Source of the DNA: Neptunomonas phycophila
GTDB taxonomy: Bacteria; Pseudomonadota; Gammaproteobacteria; Pseudomonadales; Balneatricaceae
NCBI RefSeq assembly: GCF_001922575.1
Contig: NZ_MRCI01000001.1
Location: forward strand, 2,418,001 to 2,482,000
Direction of reading: 5' to 3'
DNA length: 64,000 bases
Below the pieces are notes generated by a model. That model saw only the letters and a program-made list of their open reading frames with translations, was not told the DNA's origin and searched no databases. The position numbers and the translations under genes are program-made. This document shows positions 8,613-18,628 of this stretch, piece after piece. Position 1 is the first letter of the stretch; each line of letters starts with the position of its first letter.

Positions 8613-9392
8613 TTAACGGTTTTTCCATTCAGCTTTACGTTTACTCAAAAAAGCATTAACACCCTCTTTTTGATCTTGTGTATGAAAAAGGTCGACGAAC
8701 AACTCACGCTCAAGCATGTACCCTTGATTCCAGTGACGCGTTCTATTGGATTGGATAAGCTGTTTACATGCGGCAACAGCTTTGGGGCTTTGCTCACCCA
8801 CTTGCTCAGCCATTTCCATGGCACGTTCCAGCGATTTTCCTGCGGGCACCATCTCTTCAATCAGGCCAATATCTAGCGCTCTGGGCGCTGTGACTCGCTC
8901 GCCACATAAGATCATGCGTTTTGCCCAGCCCTCACCCACCAGCATAGTTAGGTTTTGCGTCCCTCCTGCACAAGGTAACAAACCGACTTTAGCTTCGGGT
9001 AATGCCATTTGAACCTGCTCTTCAGCGACACGTAAATCACACGCTAAAGCAACTTCAAGCCCCCCGCCCATAGCCCACCCATTAATCGCAGCAATCGAAA
9101 CACCCCTGAACTGGGACAGCGCCTCAAACGCTTCACCAAAACTTCGGGCCATGTCTCTGGCTATCGTTCGATCGCTATCTGCAAAAAGGTTTAAATCAGC
9201 ACCGGCACAAAAGAATTTTTCGTTGCTGCTTTTTAACACTAAGCTATAAATTTGTTCGTCTTGATTGAGCGCCTCAATCATGGACACTAATTGGTTTAAA
9301 CTAGATACTGTCCAAGTATTGGCTGGGGGATTATTCATAGTGATAACCGCTATGTGCCCTTTTTTATCTACTATCAGCGTGTCACTCATCAT
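8613..9392 (-). CDS. Enoyl-CoA hydratase
   Basis: A 259-residue crotonase-family protein likely to hydrate methacrylyl-CoA in valine breakdown. FFCAGADL forms the oxyanion hole. Both catalytic glutamates of a true hydratase are present, Glu113 in GGGLEVALACD and Glu133 in LPEAKVGLLP. AAGGAG lies 8 nt before the first of two adjacent ATGs. It sits between the acyl-CoA dehydrogenase that should make its substrate and the hydrolase that should use its product. Confidence 0.88.
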   Translation of the reverse strand: MMSDTLIVDKKGHIAVITMNNPPANTWTVSSLNQLVSMIEALNQDEQIYSLVLKSSNEKFFCAGADLNLFADSDRTIARDMARSFGEAFEALSQFRGVSIAAINGWAMGGGLEVALACDLRVAEEQVQMALPEAKVGLLPCAGGTQNLTMLVGEGWAKRMILCGERVTAPRALDIGLIEEMVPAGKSLERAMEMAEQVGEQSPKAVAACKQLIQSNRTRHWNQGYMLERELFVDLFHTQDQKEGVNAFLSKRKAEWKNR

Positions 9393-9442
9393 TACAATGA
9401 CTCCTTGTTAACTCTCTCTTGAGCCCCCTAAAACTGACTCAC

Positions 9443-10600
9443 TTATAAAATCTGGGCTGCATCTTTGAGTAATAATCGGCGGGCGATAATGACGTTCATA
9501 ACTTCATTAGTGCCTTCTAAAATGCGATGCACCCGGCTGTCGCGAACGTAACGCTCCATGGGGTACTCTTTGATGTAGCCATAGCCACCAAAAATTTGAA
9601 GCGCTTCATCACAGACGTTAAAACCAACATCGGTTGCAAAACGCTTGGCCATAGCGCAGTAGGTGGCGCGGTCGGGGTGTTTGTTATCAAGCTTATTTGC
9701 TGCAAGACGCACCATTTGTCGGGCTGCAACAAGCTCCGTGTTCATAGTGGATATCTTAAATTGTAGCGCTTGGAAATTTTCCAATGATTGACCAAACTGT
9801 GAGCGTTCTCCCATATATTGGACAGCACGATTAAGTGCGGCTTGAGCTGTGCCTACAGAGCAAGTCGCAATATTAATGCGCCCGCCATCAAGCCCTTTCA
9901 TTGCAATTTTAAAACCGTCACCTTCGCGTCCCAGCAAACACTGGGCGGGCACTTTGACATCTTCAAATGTAATCAATCGTGTAGGCTGGCTATTCCAGCC
10001 CATTTTTTCTTCTTTGCGACCGTAAGTAATGCCCGGCGTTTTCGCATCGACCGCAAACGCCGAAATACCCTTAGCCCCCTCTGCTCCCGTACGCGCCATC
10101 ACAACCAATACGTCTGTTGCACCGGCTCCTGATATAAAGATTTTGCTTCCATTGAGTACGTAACTATCGTGTTCTTTACGTGCTGAGGTCTTCAGCGAGG
10201 CGGCGTCCGAGCCCGCATTGGGTTCGGTTAAACAATAGGATGCCAGTTTCGTACCCGCGGTTAATTCTGGGCACCACCTCTGTCGCGTTTCTGAATCACC
10301 AAACTCCGCGATCATCCACGTGACCATGTTGTGAATCGTGATAAAAGCCGTCGTAGATGTACACCCCATGGCAAGCTGTTCAAAAATGATGCTGGCGTCT
10401 AATCGCCCCAAGCCCAAGCCACCCACATCCTCAGGTGTATACAAACCACAAAAGCCTAGCTCACCCGCTTTTTGTAAAACCTCAACGGGGAAAATCTGCT
10501 GCTGATCCCACTCTGCAGCATAGGGTTCCATCTCATTGAGTGAGAACGCACGCGCCATGTCGGAAAATGCAATTTGATCTTCATTTAGCTCAAAATCCAT
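9443..10600 (-). CDS. Acyl-CoA dehydrogenase, isobutyryl-CoA type
   Basis: A 385-residue FAD-dependent dehydrogenase passing electrons to ETF. It shows CLTEPNAGSDAASLKTSA, the FAD-binding GGYGYIKEYPMERYVRD and the catalytic-Glu segment ILEGTNEVM. Its place between mmsA and the hydratase gene suggests isobutyryl-CoA as substrate, although 2-methylbutyryl- or butyryl-CoA are possible. I chose the ATG at 10600, which has AGGAG 6 nt upstream and begins MDFELNEDQ like relatives; the ATG at 10621 is a short extension. Its electron acceptors are encoded at 13353-16709. Confidence 0.88.
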   Translation of the reverse strand: MDFELNEDQIAFSDMARAFSLNEMEPYAAEWDQQQIFPVEVLQKAGELGFCGLYTPEDVGGLGLGRLDASIIFEQLAMGCTSTTAFITIHNMVTWMIAEFGDSETRQRWCPELTAGTKLASYCLTEPNAGSDAASLKTSARKEHDSYVLNGSKIFISGAGATDVLVVMARTGAEGAKGISAFAVDAKTPGITYGRKEEKMGWNSQPTRLITFEDVKVPAQCLLGREGDGFKIAMKGLDGGRINIATCSVGTAQAALNRAVQYMGERSQFGQSLENFQALQFKISTMNTELVAARQMVRLAANKLDNKHPDRATYCAMAKRFATDVGFNVCDEALQIFGGYGYIKEYPMERYVRDSRVHRILEGTNEVMNVIIARRLLLKDAAQIL

Positions 10601-10686
10601 CAGCCTCTCCTTTGTTAGCAAAGCATATTGGGCTTTGCTTACTTTTATTCTTATTAATACAAGGGATCGTAATTGATTGTGAATGA

Positions 10687-10711
10687 GTGCCCACCTTTAC
10701 CCATGGGGCAC
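10687..10711. other. Hairpin between mmsA and the acyl-CoA dehydrogenase gene
   Basis: GTGCCC at 10687-10692 pairs with GGGCAC at 10706-10711. There is no poly-T on the minus strand, so a processing or mRNA-stability hairpin in the 118-nt gap is more likely than a terminator. Confidence 0.4.
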
Positions 10712-10718
10712 CTGCCTC

Positions 10719-12212
10719 TTATTTGAGGTTAATACTGGTGTTCACTCCAGTATCGATATCATCTTCAAACCAACGCGCGGTAACCGTTTTCGTTTCGGTA
10801 TAAAAACGCACAGCCTGTTTTCCATAGGCATGCTGGTCTCCGTAAAAAGACTTTCTCCAACCGGTAAATGAAAACATAGGCAAAGGCACGGGTACGGGAA
10901 CATTGATACCAACTTGGCCCACTTTAATCTCATGCTGGTATTTACGAGCAGCCGCACCAGAAGAAGTAAACATCGAGGTTCCATTACCGTAGGGGTTATC
11001 GTTAATAAGTTTGATAGCCTCATCTAATGTCTCGACTTCTAACGCAATCAGTACCGGCCCAAAGATCTCTTCTTGATAAATAGACATATCTGTTGTCACA
11101 TGACGAAACATAGTAGGGCCTACCCAATTACCGTCGGGGTAGCCATCTACTACACAGTCTGAACCATCTAAAATACACTCAGCACCGGCGTCTTTACCTT
11201 CTTGGATAAACCGCAATACTCGTTCTTTGGCCTGCGGGTTAATCAGTGGACCATACCCAGCTCCAGAGTCATCCCATGCACCTGGGCGTACTTTTGCTAA
11301 CGCATCTCGGACCTCAGGAATCCATTCCCGTGCATTACCAACAAATACCGCCACCGAAATAGCCATACAACGTTGGCCGCCAGCCCCCACTGAAGCACCT
11401 GCTATGCTATTAATCACCTGGTTTTTAGCGGCATCCGGCATAATAACCATATGATTTTTGGCGCCAGCAAAAGCCTGTACACGCTTCATGTGATCCGTGC
11501 CTGTACGGTAGATGTGTTCACCCACGGCCACCGAACCAACAAACGAAATAGCCGGGGTGTCTTTGTGTGTTAGGAGTTGATTAACAACGTCTTTAGTCCC
11601 GTGGACTACTTGCAACAAGCCCGCGGGTGCACCCGCCTCTTGAAACAACTTAGCTAATAGCATTGGGGTTAAGGGGTCTTGCTCAGATGGCTTAAGGACA
11701 AAGGTATTACCGCACGCTATCGCCATTGGGAACATCCACAAAGGAATCATCGCGGGGAAATTAAACGGCGTAATACCAACACACACACCCAATGGTTGAG
11801 TAATACTGTAACAATCGATCTTACGCGCTACATTTTCTACGGTTTCTCCCATACTAAGGGAAGCAATATTACAAGCATGCTCAACCACTTCTATGCCACG
11901 CCAAACGTCGCCTTTTGCATCCTCAAAAGTTTTCCCCGTTTCCAAAGCCAGTACTTTAGCTATCTCGTCATGATGATCTTTTAACAACGCTTGATAGCGA
12001 AGCATTAAACGAGCACGCTCACCTACCGGAGTTTCCTTCCAAACAGTAAATGCCGCTTTTGCCGCATCGACAGCAAGCTCTACCTCTGCCTCTGTTGCAC
12101 ATGGCACCTGCGTTATCACCTCTTGGGTTGCTGGATTCGTCACAGGAATCCAGTTGTCTGACTGACTAGTGACCAGCTCACCATTAATTAAAAGCGCAAC
12201 TTGTTGAGTCAT
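10719..12212 (-). CDS. mmsA: CoA-acylating methylmalonate-semialdehyde dehydrogenase
   Basis: A 497-residue aldehyde dehydrogenase converting methylmalonate or malonate semialdehyde with NAD+ and CoA to propionyl-CoA or acetyl-CoA. The motif [11 protein letters not shown] holds the nucleophilic Cys282, and the pattern [26 protein letters not shown] is specific to MmsA. It is the first gene of the minus-strand valine run and is divergent from the AraC-type mmsR, the arrangement known from Pseudomonas aeruginosa mmsR-mmsAB. Confidence 0.95.
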   Translation of the reverse strand: MTQQVALLINGELVTSQSDNWIPVTNPATQEVITQVPCATEAEVELAVDAAKAAFTVWKETPVGERARLMLRYQALLKDHHDEIAKVLALETGKTFEDAKGDVWRGIEVVEHACNIASLSMGETVENVARKIDCYSITQPLGVCVGITPFNFPAMIPLWMFPMAIACGNTFVLKPSEQDPLTPMLLAKLFQEAGAPAGLLQVVHGTKDVVNQLLTHKDTPAISFVGSVAVGEHIYRTGTDHMKRVQAFAGAKNHMVIMPDAAKNQVINSIAGASVGAGGQRCMAISVAVFVGNAREWIPEVRDALAKVRPGAWDDSGAGYGPLINPQAKERVLRFIQEGKDAGAECILDGSDCVVDGYPDGNWVGPTMFRHVTTDMSIYQEEIFGPVLIALEVETLDEAIKLINDNPYGNGTSMFTSSGAAARKYQHEIKVGQVGINVPVPVPLPMFSFTGWRKSFYGDQHAYGKQAVRFYTETKTVTARWFEDDIDTGVNTSINLK

Positions 12213-12400
12213 TATAAGTACCTTATTTCTTATTTTTTTAGGGTGGATAACCGCTTAAAGCTATTCTTAACATCGTGCTCTAGCGTTACATTGAAGACCA
12301 TTTAAGCACAGCACTTACAGCCTAGGGATTGATAATCTTGCTGAATTAATGGACTATATTGTTATTTTTAACCACTCCTTTAATCCAAAGGTCTAACACG

Positions 12401-13300
12401 ATGAGCCAACCGTCTGACTGGCCACTTCCACCCGATAGCAGCCGCTTTGTTGTGCCTCGCAAAATGGTGTCGTTGCTTAGCCAGCATCCATTAGCTAAAG
12501 ACCTTTACCCGCTAGGTTTAGGCTACTACAAACAAGCTTTAAACCACACAATGTCGAGGAATAAGCATGATGACTACCTCATGATTTACTGTCTTGATGG
12601 GGAGGGAAAACTAACGATTAACAACCAAATACATACTGTCAAAGCCGGTGATATTATTTGCTTACCCAAGGGCGTAGCGCATGCATACAAAGCCTCGGAA
12701 ACCACACCGTGGACTATTTACTGGGTACATTTCTCAGGGGATAAAAGTGAAGACTTTATTGACTATCTTGCGATTAACAGCAATAACTACGTATTCCCTT
12801 TAGGCATCCATTCTAGATTAACCAGTGACTTTGAATCATTACTCGAATGCCGACAATATAGCTACAACATAAATGCGTTTGTTCACACCGCCAGCCTGCT
12901 TCGTCAAATTCTGACTCACATCGCGCAACTGCAACCGTTAGCCAAACAGCAAGCGGCCCACAATTTCGATCTAGAGCGGGTACATAGCTTGATGCAAGCA
13001 CGCGTACATGAGCAACTTGAACTTGAGGCGTTAGCAGAAACGGTTAGCCTGTCTAAATTTCATTTTATTAAAAAATATAAGGAGCTCACAGGTACCACTC
13101 CAATCAACCACTTTATCCATCTTAAAGTGGAGCGCGCTTGCCACCTGCTCGATGTAACCACCAAATCGATCAATGAGATTAGCTTTGCTGTGGGTTACGA
13201 GGATGCTTATTACTTTTCTCGTATCTTCAAAAAAATCATGGGGATATCACCTAGTCAGTATCGGCGCATGCGCATGGGAACCTTTCCTTACACTTTCTAG
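12401..13300 (+). CDS. mmsR: AraC-family activator of the mms operon
   Basis: A 299-residue regulator with an N-terminal cupin-like effector domain (about residues 50-135, including HTVKAGDIICLPKGVAHAYK) and two C-terminal helix-turn-helix motifs ending SISFAVGYEDAYYFSRIFKK-type sequence and GISPSQYRRMR. I chose the ATG at 12401, preceded by AAAGG, over 12359. It is divergent from mmsA with 188 nt between. In P. aeruginosa MmsR activates mmsAB, so the same role is inferred here. I could not pick out clear direct-repeat operators in the gap. Confidence 0.85.
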   Translation: MSQPSDWPLPPDSSRFVVPRKMVSLLSQHPLAKDLYPLGLGYYKQALNHTMSRNKHDDYLMIYCLDGEGKLTINNQIHTVKAGDIICLPKGVAHAYKASETTPWTIYWVHFSGDKSEDFIDYLAINSNNYVFPLGIHSRLTSDFESLLECRQYSYNINAFVHTASLLRQILTHIAQLQPLAKQQAAHNFDLERVHSLMQARVHEQLELEALAETVSLSKFHFIKKYKELTGTTPINHFIHLKVERACHLLDVTTKSINEISFAVGYEDAYYFSRIFKKIMGISPSQYRRMRMGTFPYTF

Positions 13301-13352
13301 CTTTACTCTGCGCAGCGCCAATGTCCTCTTAGTTCTCTTCTACATAAGCAAA

Positions 13353-15008
13353 TTACATATTAGGGTAATTCGGCCCCCCGCCTCCTTCAGGTGATACCCA
13401 TACAATATTTTGAGAAGGGTCCTTAATGTCGCATGTCTTACAATGAACACAGTTTTGCCCATTGATCTGGAAACGCGGCCCATCAGCGTCTTCAATCACT
13501 TCGTAAACACCTGCGGGGCAATAACGTTGAGCCGGCTCTGCGTAAACAGGCAGATTAACGGTTAGCGGGATATCTGGATCTTTTAGCGTCAAATGACACA
13601 GCTGATCCTCTTCATGGTTCGTATTCGACAGGAATACCGAGCTCAACTTATCAAAACTAATTACCCCATCCGGTTTGGGATAAGAGATAGGTGAAAACTC
13701 AGCAGCTGGTCGCATTTGAGCATAATCTTCTTTGAGATCGCGTAACGTAACAGGTAGCTTACCGCCCAACATATTTTGATCTAATACGTTAAATGCGCCC
13801 CCTAAATAAGCACCAAACTTGTGCAATGCAGGCCCAAAGTTGCGCGATTGATAAAGCTCGCCATACAACCATGATCCTTTAAAAGCCACGTTAAAATCCG
13901 CTAATACCTGCCCGCCTTGATCCCCTTCTTTTAACGATGCAAAGACTGTTTCGGCGGCAATCATGCCGGATTTCATAGCCGTATGCGTGCCCTTAATTTT
14001 GGCAAAGTTCAAGGTGCCCGCTTCACAACCAATGAGTACCCCCCCCGGAAAAGCCATCTCTGGCAAGGCGTTTAGTCCACCTTTAGCAATAGCTTTAGCG
14101 CCATAAGCAACACGTTTCCCACCCGTTAAGTACTGCTTTAAAACAGGGTGATGTTTTAAACGCTGGAATTCATCAAAGGGGCTCAAGTAAGGATTGGCGT
14201 AATTTAGGTCAACTATCAGCCCAACCACTACCTGGTTGTTATCGGTGTGATAAAGAAAAAAGCCTCCGCTAGCATCGTTGTCTAAAGGCCAGCCAGACCC
14301 GTGAATAACTCGCCCCGGATCGTGTAAAGTGGGATCGATGTCCCATAGCTCTTTAATACCAATAGCATAATGCTGAGCATCAGCATTTTTACTTAAGTCA
14401 AAACGCTGGTACAACTGCTTTCCCAAATGACCGCGACAACCTTCGGCAAACAAGGTGTATTTTGCATGCAGCTCCATACCTGGCATATAGCTGTCTTTTT
14501 GAGAGCCGTCTGCCGCCACCCCCATATCGCCGGTAGCGACGCCTTTAACACTGCCATCTTCACGGTAAAGTACTTCAGCAGCGGCGAAGCCGGGGAATAT
14601 TTCCACACCTAACTGCTCTGCCTGCTCAGCCAACCAGCGGCTTAGATTACCAACACTGGCTACATAGTTACCTTGATTATGCATAGTTTTGGGGACAAGC
14701 ATGTTTGGCAACTTAATGGCTTTAGTCGCGTTACGTAGCATAAACAACTGGTCTTCTTTAACAGGCACGGTCAGTGGTGCGCCGCGGTCCTGCCAGTCAG
14801 GAAACAGCTCTTCCAATGCTCTGGGTTCAACAACCGCACCCGACAAAACATGCGCTCCCACCTCTGAGCCCTTTTCGACCACACAGACTGTTAGCTCATA
14901 AGCGTTTTCTGATGCTAACTGCATGAGCCGACACGCGGCAGATAACCCAGATGGTCCCGCTCCAACGATGACAACATCAAATTCCATAGATTCGCGCATA
15001 TGAGACAT
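13353..15008 (-). CDS. Electron transfer flavoprotein-ubiquinone oxidoreductase
   Basis: A 551-residue ETF-QO that takes electrons from reduced ETF and reduces ubiquinone at the membrane. The FAD motif VVIVGAGPSGLSAACRL is at the N-terminus. The C-terminus carries the 4Fe-4S ligands in YCPAGVYEV and NCVHCKTCDIKDPSQN, ending GGGGPNYPNM as in bacterial and mitochondrial orthologs. It follows etfA by 22 nt, completing the electron route for the dehydrogenases encoded on either side. Confidence 0.95.
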   Translation of the reverse strand: MSHMRESMEFDVVIVGAGPSGLSAACRLMQLASENAYELTVCVVEKGSEVGAHVLSGAVVEPRALEELFPDWQDRGAPLTVPVKEDQLFMLRNATKAIKLPNMLVPKTMHNQGNYVASVGNLSRWLAEQAEQLGVEIFPGFAAAEVLYREDGSVKGVATGDMGVAADGSQKDSYMPGMELHAKYTLFAEGCRGHLGKQLYQRFDLSKNADAQHYAIGIKELWDIDPTLHDPGRVIHGSGWPLDNDASGGFFLYHTDNNQVVVGLIVDLNYANPYLSPFDEFQRLKHHPVLKQYLTGGKRVAYGAKAIAKGGLNALPEMAFPGGVLIGCEAGTLNFAKIKGTHTAMKSGMIAAETVFASLKEGDQGGQVLADFNVAFKGSWLYGELYQSRNFGPALHKFGAYLGGAFNVLDQNMLGGKLPVTLRDLKEDYAQMRPAAEFSPISYPKPDGVISFDKLSSVFLSNTNHEEDQLCHLTLKDPDIPLTVNLPVYAEPAQRYCPAGVYEVIEDADGPRFQINGQNCVHCKTCDIKDPSQNIVWVSPEGGGGPNYPNM

Positions 15009-15030
15009 TACCTTTCTTTGTGTGAATAAC

Positions 15031-15960
15031 TTATAGCTTTTGCGTTAACTCTGGGACAGCCTCAAATAAATCCGCCACTAGGCCATAATCCGCTATCTGG
15101 AAAATGGGAGCGTCTTCATCTTTGTTGATGGCCACAATGACTTTAGAGTCTTTCATACCCGCTAAATGTTGAATGGCACCAGAAATACCTACCGCGATAT
15201 AAAGATTAGGCGCCACAATTTTACCCGTTTGGCCTACCTGCATATCATTAGGCACAAAGCCCGCATCCACGGCCGCACGTGATGCCCCAACTGCGGCACC
15301 TAACTTGTCAGCAAGAGACTCCAACAAGCCAAAGTTTTCCCCGTTACCCAAGCCGCGACCGCCTGATACAACGGTGTTAGCCGCCGTAAGCTCAGGACGC
15401 TCCGATTCTGCAAGTTCTTCATTAACGAATTGCACCGCTTCTGATAAATGAACCGATGTTATTGAATCAATAGTGGCAGATGCGCCCGAACCTAATGCCG
15501 GGTCAAAAGCAGTACCTCGTACCGTAATAACTTTTACCTCATCCAAAGCTTGAACAGTGGCGATCGCATTACCAGCATAAATAGGGCGACGAAATGTATC
15601 CGCAGATTCAACGCCACAGATATCAGATATTTGAGCGACATTCAGTAAGGCCGCTACCCGTGGCATGCAATTTTTGCCATGGCTTGTTGATGCTGCCAAA
15701 AGGTGAGAATAATCACCTGCCAACTCAACCATTAATTCCGATACGTTTTCTGCTAGCCCATTCTGGTAGGCTTGGTTATCCGCAAGTATCACGCGACTCA
15801 CGCCATTAACCTGTGCCGCCTGTTCTGCAACAGCGCCGCAATTAAAACCTGCAACAAGCAAATGGATTTCGCCTCCTATCTGCTCTGCGGCCGTTACCGC
15901 ATTAAGCGTTGCACTTTTGAGGGACTGATTATCGTGCTCGGTAAGAATCAAAATAGCCAT
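15031..15960 (-). CDS. etfA: Electron transfer flavoprotein alpha subunit
   Basis: A 309-residue FAD-binding subunit. The C-terminal domain shows [39 protein letters not shown] and [19 protein letters not shown], the standard FAD-binding blocks. Its ATG shares one base with the etfB stop codon (TAATG), so the two subunits are translationally coupled. Confidence 0.96.
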   Translation of the reverse strand: MAILILTEHDNQSLKSATLNAVTAAEQIGGEIHLLVAGFNCGAVAEQAAQVNGVSRVILADNQAYQNGLAENVSELMVELAGDYSHLLAASTSHGKNCMPRVAALLNVAQISDICGVESADTFRRPIYAGNAIATVQALDEVKVITVRGTAFDPALGSGASATIDSITSVHLSEAVQFVNEELAESERPELTAANTVVSGGRGLGNGENFGLLESLADKLGAAVGASRAAVDAGFVPNDMQVGQTGKIVAPNLYIAVGISGAIQHLAGMKDSKVIVAINKDEDAPIFQIADYGLVADLFEAVPELTQKL

Positions 15961-16709
15961 TAGATCACCTTTGCCTCATTCTTTAGTTTGTCGATTAGCT
16001 CATCTACGCTCTTCACTTGAATACCGCCTGAGCGCTCAGCCGGCGGCTCTACTGACAGCACACGGGTATGCACGGTCATTTCAACACCCAAGCTTTCTGG
16101 GGTCGTAACATCCAATGGTTTTTTCTTAGCTTTCATAATATTGGGCAGCGAGGCATAGCGCGGCTCGTTCAAACGCAAGTCCGTTGTTACGATAGCAGGA
16201 AGCATCAAAGACAATGTTTGCAGGCCCCCATCAACCTCACGCGTGACAACGGCTTTCCCCTCTTCTAGGTTAACAACCGAGGCAAAAGTCGCCTGGGGAC
16301 GGCCCAGTAAAGCAGCCAACATTTGTCCTGTCTGGTTGTTATCGCCATCGATAGATTGCTTGCCCATAACCACCAAATCGGGGGCCTCAGCTTCCACCAC
16401 TTTAGCCAGCAATTTAGCAACCACTAACGATTCGGGCATATCAGGAGTGTCAATGTGGATGCCCCGATCAGCCCCCAGCGCCAAAGCCGTGCGAATTTGC
16501 TCTTGGCAGGCCTTAGGCCCTATCGAAGCCACAACGACCTCCGACACTTTTCCGCTTTCTTTAAGACGCACCGCCTCTTCCACAGCGATTTCGCAAAATG
16601 GATTTAATGCCATTTTCACATTGGCCAAATCGACATCTGAATTATCCGGTTTAACACGAACCTTCACGTTGTAATCAATAACGCGCTTCACTGTTACTAA
16701 TACTTTCAT
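15960..16709 (-). CDS. etfB: Electron transfer flavoprotein beta subunit
   Basis: A 249-residue beta subunit of the ETF heterodimer, which accepts electrons from acyl-CoA dehydrogenases. The start [19 protein letters not shown] and the block [23 protein letters not shown] are diagnostic. The recognition-loop region [32 protein letters not shown] is shown here only by its ends, [20 protein letters not shown] and IMKAKKK. It is 58 nt downstream of the large acyl-CoA dehydrogenase gene, one probable donor. Confidence 0.96.
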   Translation of the reverse strand: MKVLVTVKRVIDYNVKVRVKPDNSDVDLANVKMALNPFCEIAVEEAVRLKESGKVSEVVVASIGPKACQEQIRTALALGADRGIHIDTPDMPESLVVAKLLAKVVEAEAPDLVVMGKQSIDGDNNQTGQMLAALLGRPQATFASVVNLEEGKAVVTREVDGGLQTLSLMLPAIVTTDLRLNEPRYASLPNIMKAKKKPLDVTTPESLGVEMTVHTRVLSVEPPAERSGGIQVKSVDELIDKLKNEAKVI

Positions 16710-16767
16710 CGCTTACGTCTCTACTCTTGGTTAATTAATTCCCTGCACATGAATGGCCTAGCAAGGT

Positions 16768-18546
16768 TTAGAACTGATCATTGGGTAACGACATAACACT
16801 TTGACTCCCCGCTTTAATCACCGCGAGCAAGCCAGTTGCGCGAGGCAACAAGTGATCACAGTAAAAAGCCGAGGTAATCAATTTACTGTGTAAGAAGGCG
16901 CTATCACCTTGCCCCGCGTTCAGCAAAGCCTGCGCTTTAAGAGCAGACTGCCCCATCACCCAACCACCACACACATACCCCATCATCATCATGAAATTAA
17001 CGCTAATGCTGCCTGCAACAGAGGCGTCTTTTTCAGCATTATCGAGTAACCATTGCAGCGCCTCATGAGCTGCAGTTAATGCTGTATCCAGTGCGCGCGC
17101 TTCATTTTGTAATGCGCTAGAGGCGGCTAACTCCTGTTGCACCTGAGCTATTTCATCCAGCAAAGCAGACAATACCGTTCCCTTATTCATAAGCGTTTTA
17201 CGGCCTACTAAGTCCAACGCTTGAATGCCTGTTGTTCCTTCATAAATCGTGAGGATACGTGCATCGCGATAATGCTGAGCAGCACCGGTTTCTTCGATAA
17301 AGCCCATACCGCCATGTACTTGAACGCCCAAGTAAGTTAACTCTTGAGCTACCTCGGTAATCCAACCTTTCACAATAGGTGTCAGCAAATCGACTCGATC
17401 TTGATGATGTTTCGCCTGGGAGGTATCAGTAGCGCTGTGTACTCGATCTGTTTCTGCGGCGGCGACATACGCGAGACCGCGCATGGCTTCAATTGACGCT
17501 TTCATCTGCATTAACATGCGGCGCACATCAGGAAACTCAATAATAGGGAAACGGCTGCCGTCTTTTCGAGTGCCTTGAAGTCGATCTTTAGCGTATTGAA
17601 CCGCCAGTTGGTAAGAGCGTTCAGAAATTGCCACGCCCTGTAAACCCACACTTTGGCGTGCGTGGTTCATCATCGTGAACATATAAGATAAACCTTGATG
17701 CGGTTCGCCAACAATATAGCCAACCGCCCCGCCATTATCTCCAAAACTCATAACGCAAGTTGGGCTGCCATGAATGCCAAGCTTATGCTCCAAAGACACG
17801 CAACTAACATCATTTAGCTGAGCGGGGTTGCCTTGCTCATCCAGCAAAAACTTAGGCACGATAAACAAAGAAATGCCTTTTACACCAGCAGGTGCGTCCG
17901 GCAAACGCGCTAACACCAAATGCACTATATTTTCAGTCATTTGATGATCACCCCAGGTGATAAAGATCTTTTGGCCGGTAATTCGGTAGTGATCACCTTC
18001 TGGGGTAGCACGCGCTTTAATGGCCGCCAGGTCCGAACCAGCATCTGGCTCAGTTAAATTCATTGTGCCGGTCCACTCACCGCTTACCAACTTAGGTAAG
18101 TAGTTTTCCTTCAATGCATCACTACCATGATGCACTAACGACTCAATAGCCCCTTGGGTCAGCATGGGACATAATGCAAACGACATATTAGCCGTGTGCC
18201 AAATTTCATTCACCGCTGTGCCTAAAACGTTGGGAAGGTTCTGGCCACCAAACTCTTCTTTTGCTGTTAAAGACGGCCAACCGTTTTCAACATACTGAGC
18301 ATAGGCGGCGCTAAACCCCGGCGTCTCCACAACCCCTTGCGGGCTTAACGTGGCGCCTTGCGTATCACCGATATAATTGAGTGGCGCTAATACATCGGCT
18401 CCTAATTTACCGGCCTCAGTTAGAATCACATCTGCCAGCTCACTGTTAATGTCTTCAAGTCCAGCATCGGCACACAACTGGTCGAAACCCACCAGCTCAT
18501 TCAATATAAACTCAGCATCTCGATAAGGGTGTTTATAATCACTCAT
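16768..18546 (-). CDS. Large acyl-CoA dehydrogenase, DmdC/FadE-like
   Basis: A 592-residue acyl-CoA dehydrogenase with the extra C-terminal domain found in long-chain and DmdC-type enzymes. Motifs include TMNLTEPDAGSDLAAIKAR, GMGFIEETGAAQHYRDARI and the catalytic-Glu segment IYEGTTGIQALDLVGRK. AGGAG precedes the ATG. DmdC (3-methylmercaptopropionyl-CoA dehydrogenase) shares this architecture, but so do many fatty acyl-CoA dehydrogenases, so the substrate is open. It follows fadB by 82 nt and precedes etfB, a coherent beta-oxidation operon. Confidence 0.87.
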   Translation of the reverse strand: MSDYKHPYRDAEFILNELVGFDQLCADAGLEDINSELADVILTEAGKLGADVLAPLNYIGDTQGATLSPQGVVETPGFSAAYAQYVENGWPSLTAKEEFGGQNLPNVLGTAVNEIWHTANMSFALCPMLTQGAIESLVHHGSDALKENYLPKLVSGEWTGTMNLTEPDAGSDLAAIKARATPEGDHYRITGQKIFITWGDHQMTENIVHLVLARLPDAPAGVKGISLFIVPKFLLDEQGNPAQLNDVSCVSLEHKLGIHGSPTCVMSFGDNGGAVGYIVGEPHQGLSYMFTMMNHARQSVGLQGVAISERSYQLAVQYAKDRLQGTRKDGSRFPIIEFPDVRRMLMQMKASIEAMRGLAYVAAAETDRVHSATDTSQAKHHQDRVDLLTPIVKGWITEVAQELTYLGVQVHGGMGFIEETGAAQHYRDARILTIYEGTTGIQALDLVGRKTLMNKGTVLSALLDEIAQVQQELAASSALQNEARALDTALTAAHEALQWLLDNAEKDASVAGSISVNFMMMMGYVCGGWVMGQSALKAQALLNAGQGDSAFLHSKLITSAFYCDHLLPRATGLLAVIKAGSQSVMSLPNDQF

Positions 18547-18628
18547 GGTTATCTCCTGTAAAGGTAGGCCTTAAGCCCGTCCTTTGTTTATCCACTTAGC
18601 GCCGCTTTATGGCACGGCTGAGTCAGGG

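Noticed and set aside
12213-12400. MmsR operator repeats
   Set aside because: Short similar words such as CTTAAAG and TTTAAGC are present, but no convincing direct repeat with AraC-type spacing could be defined.
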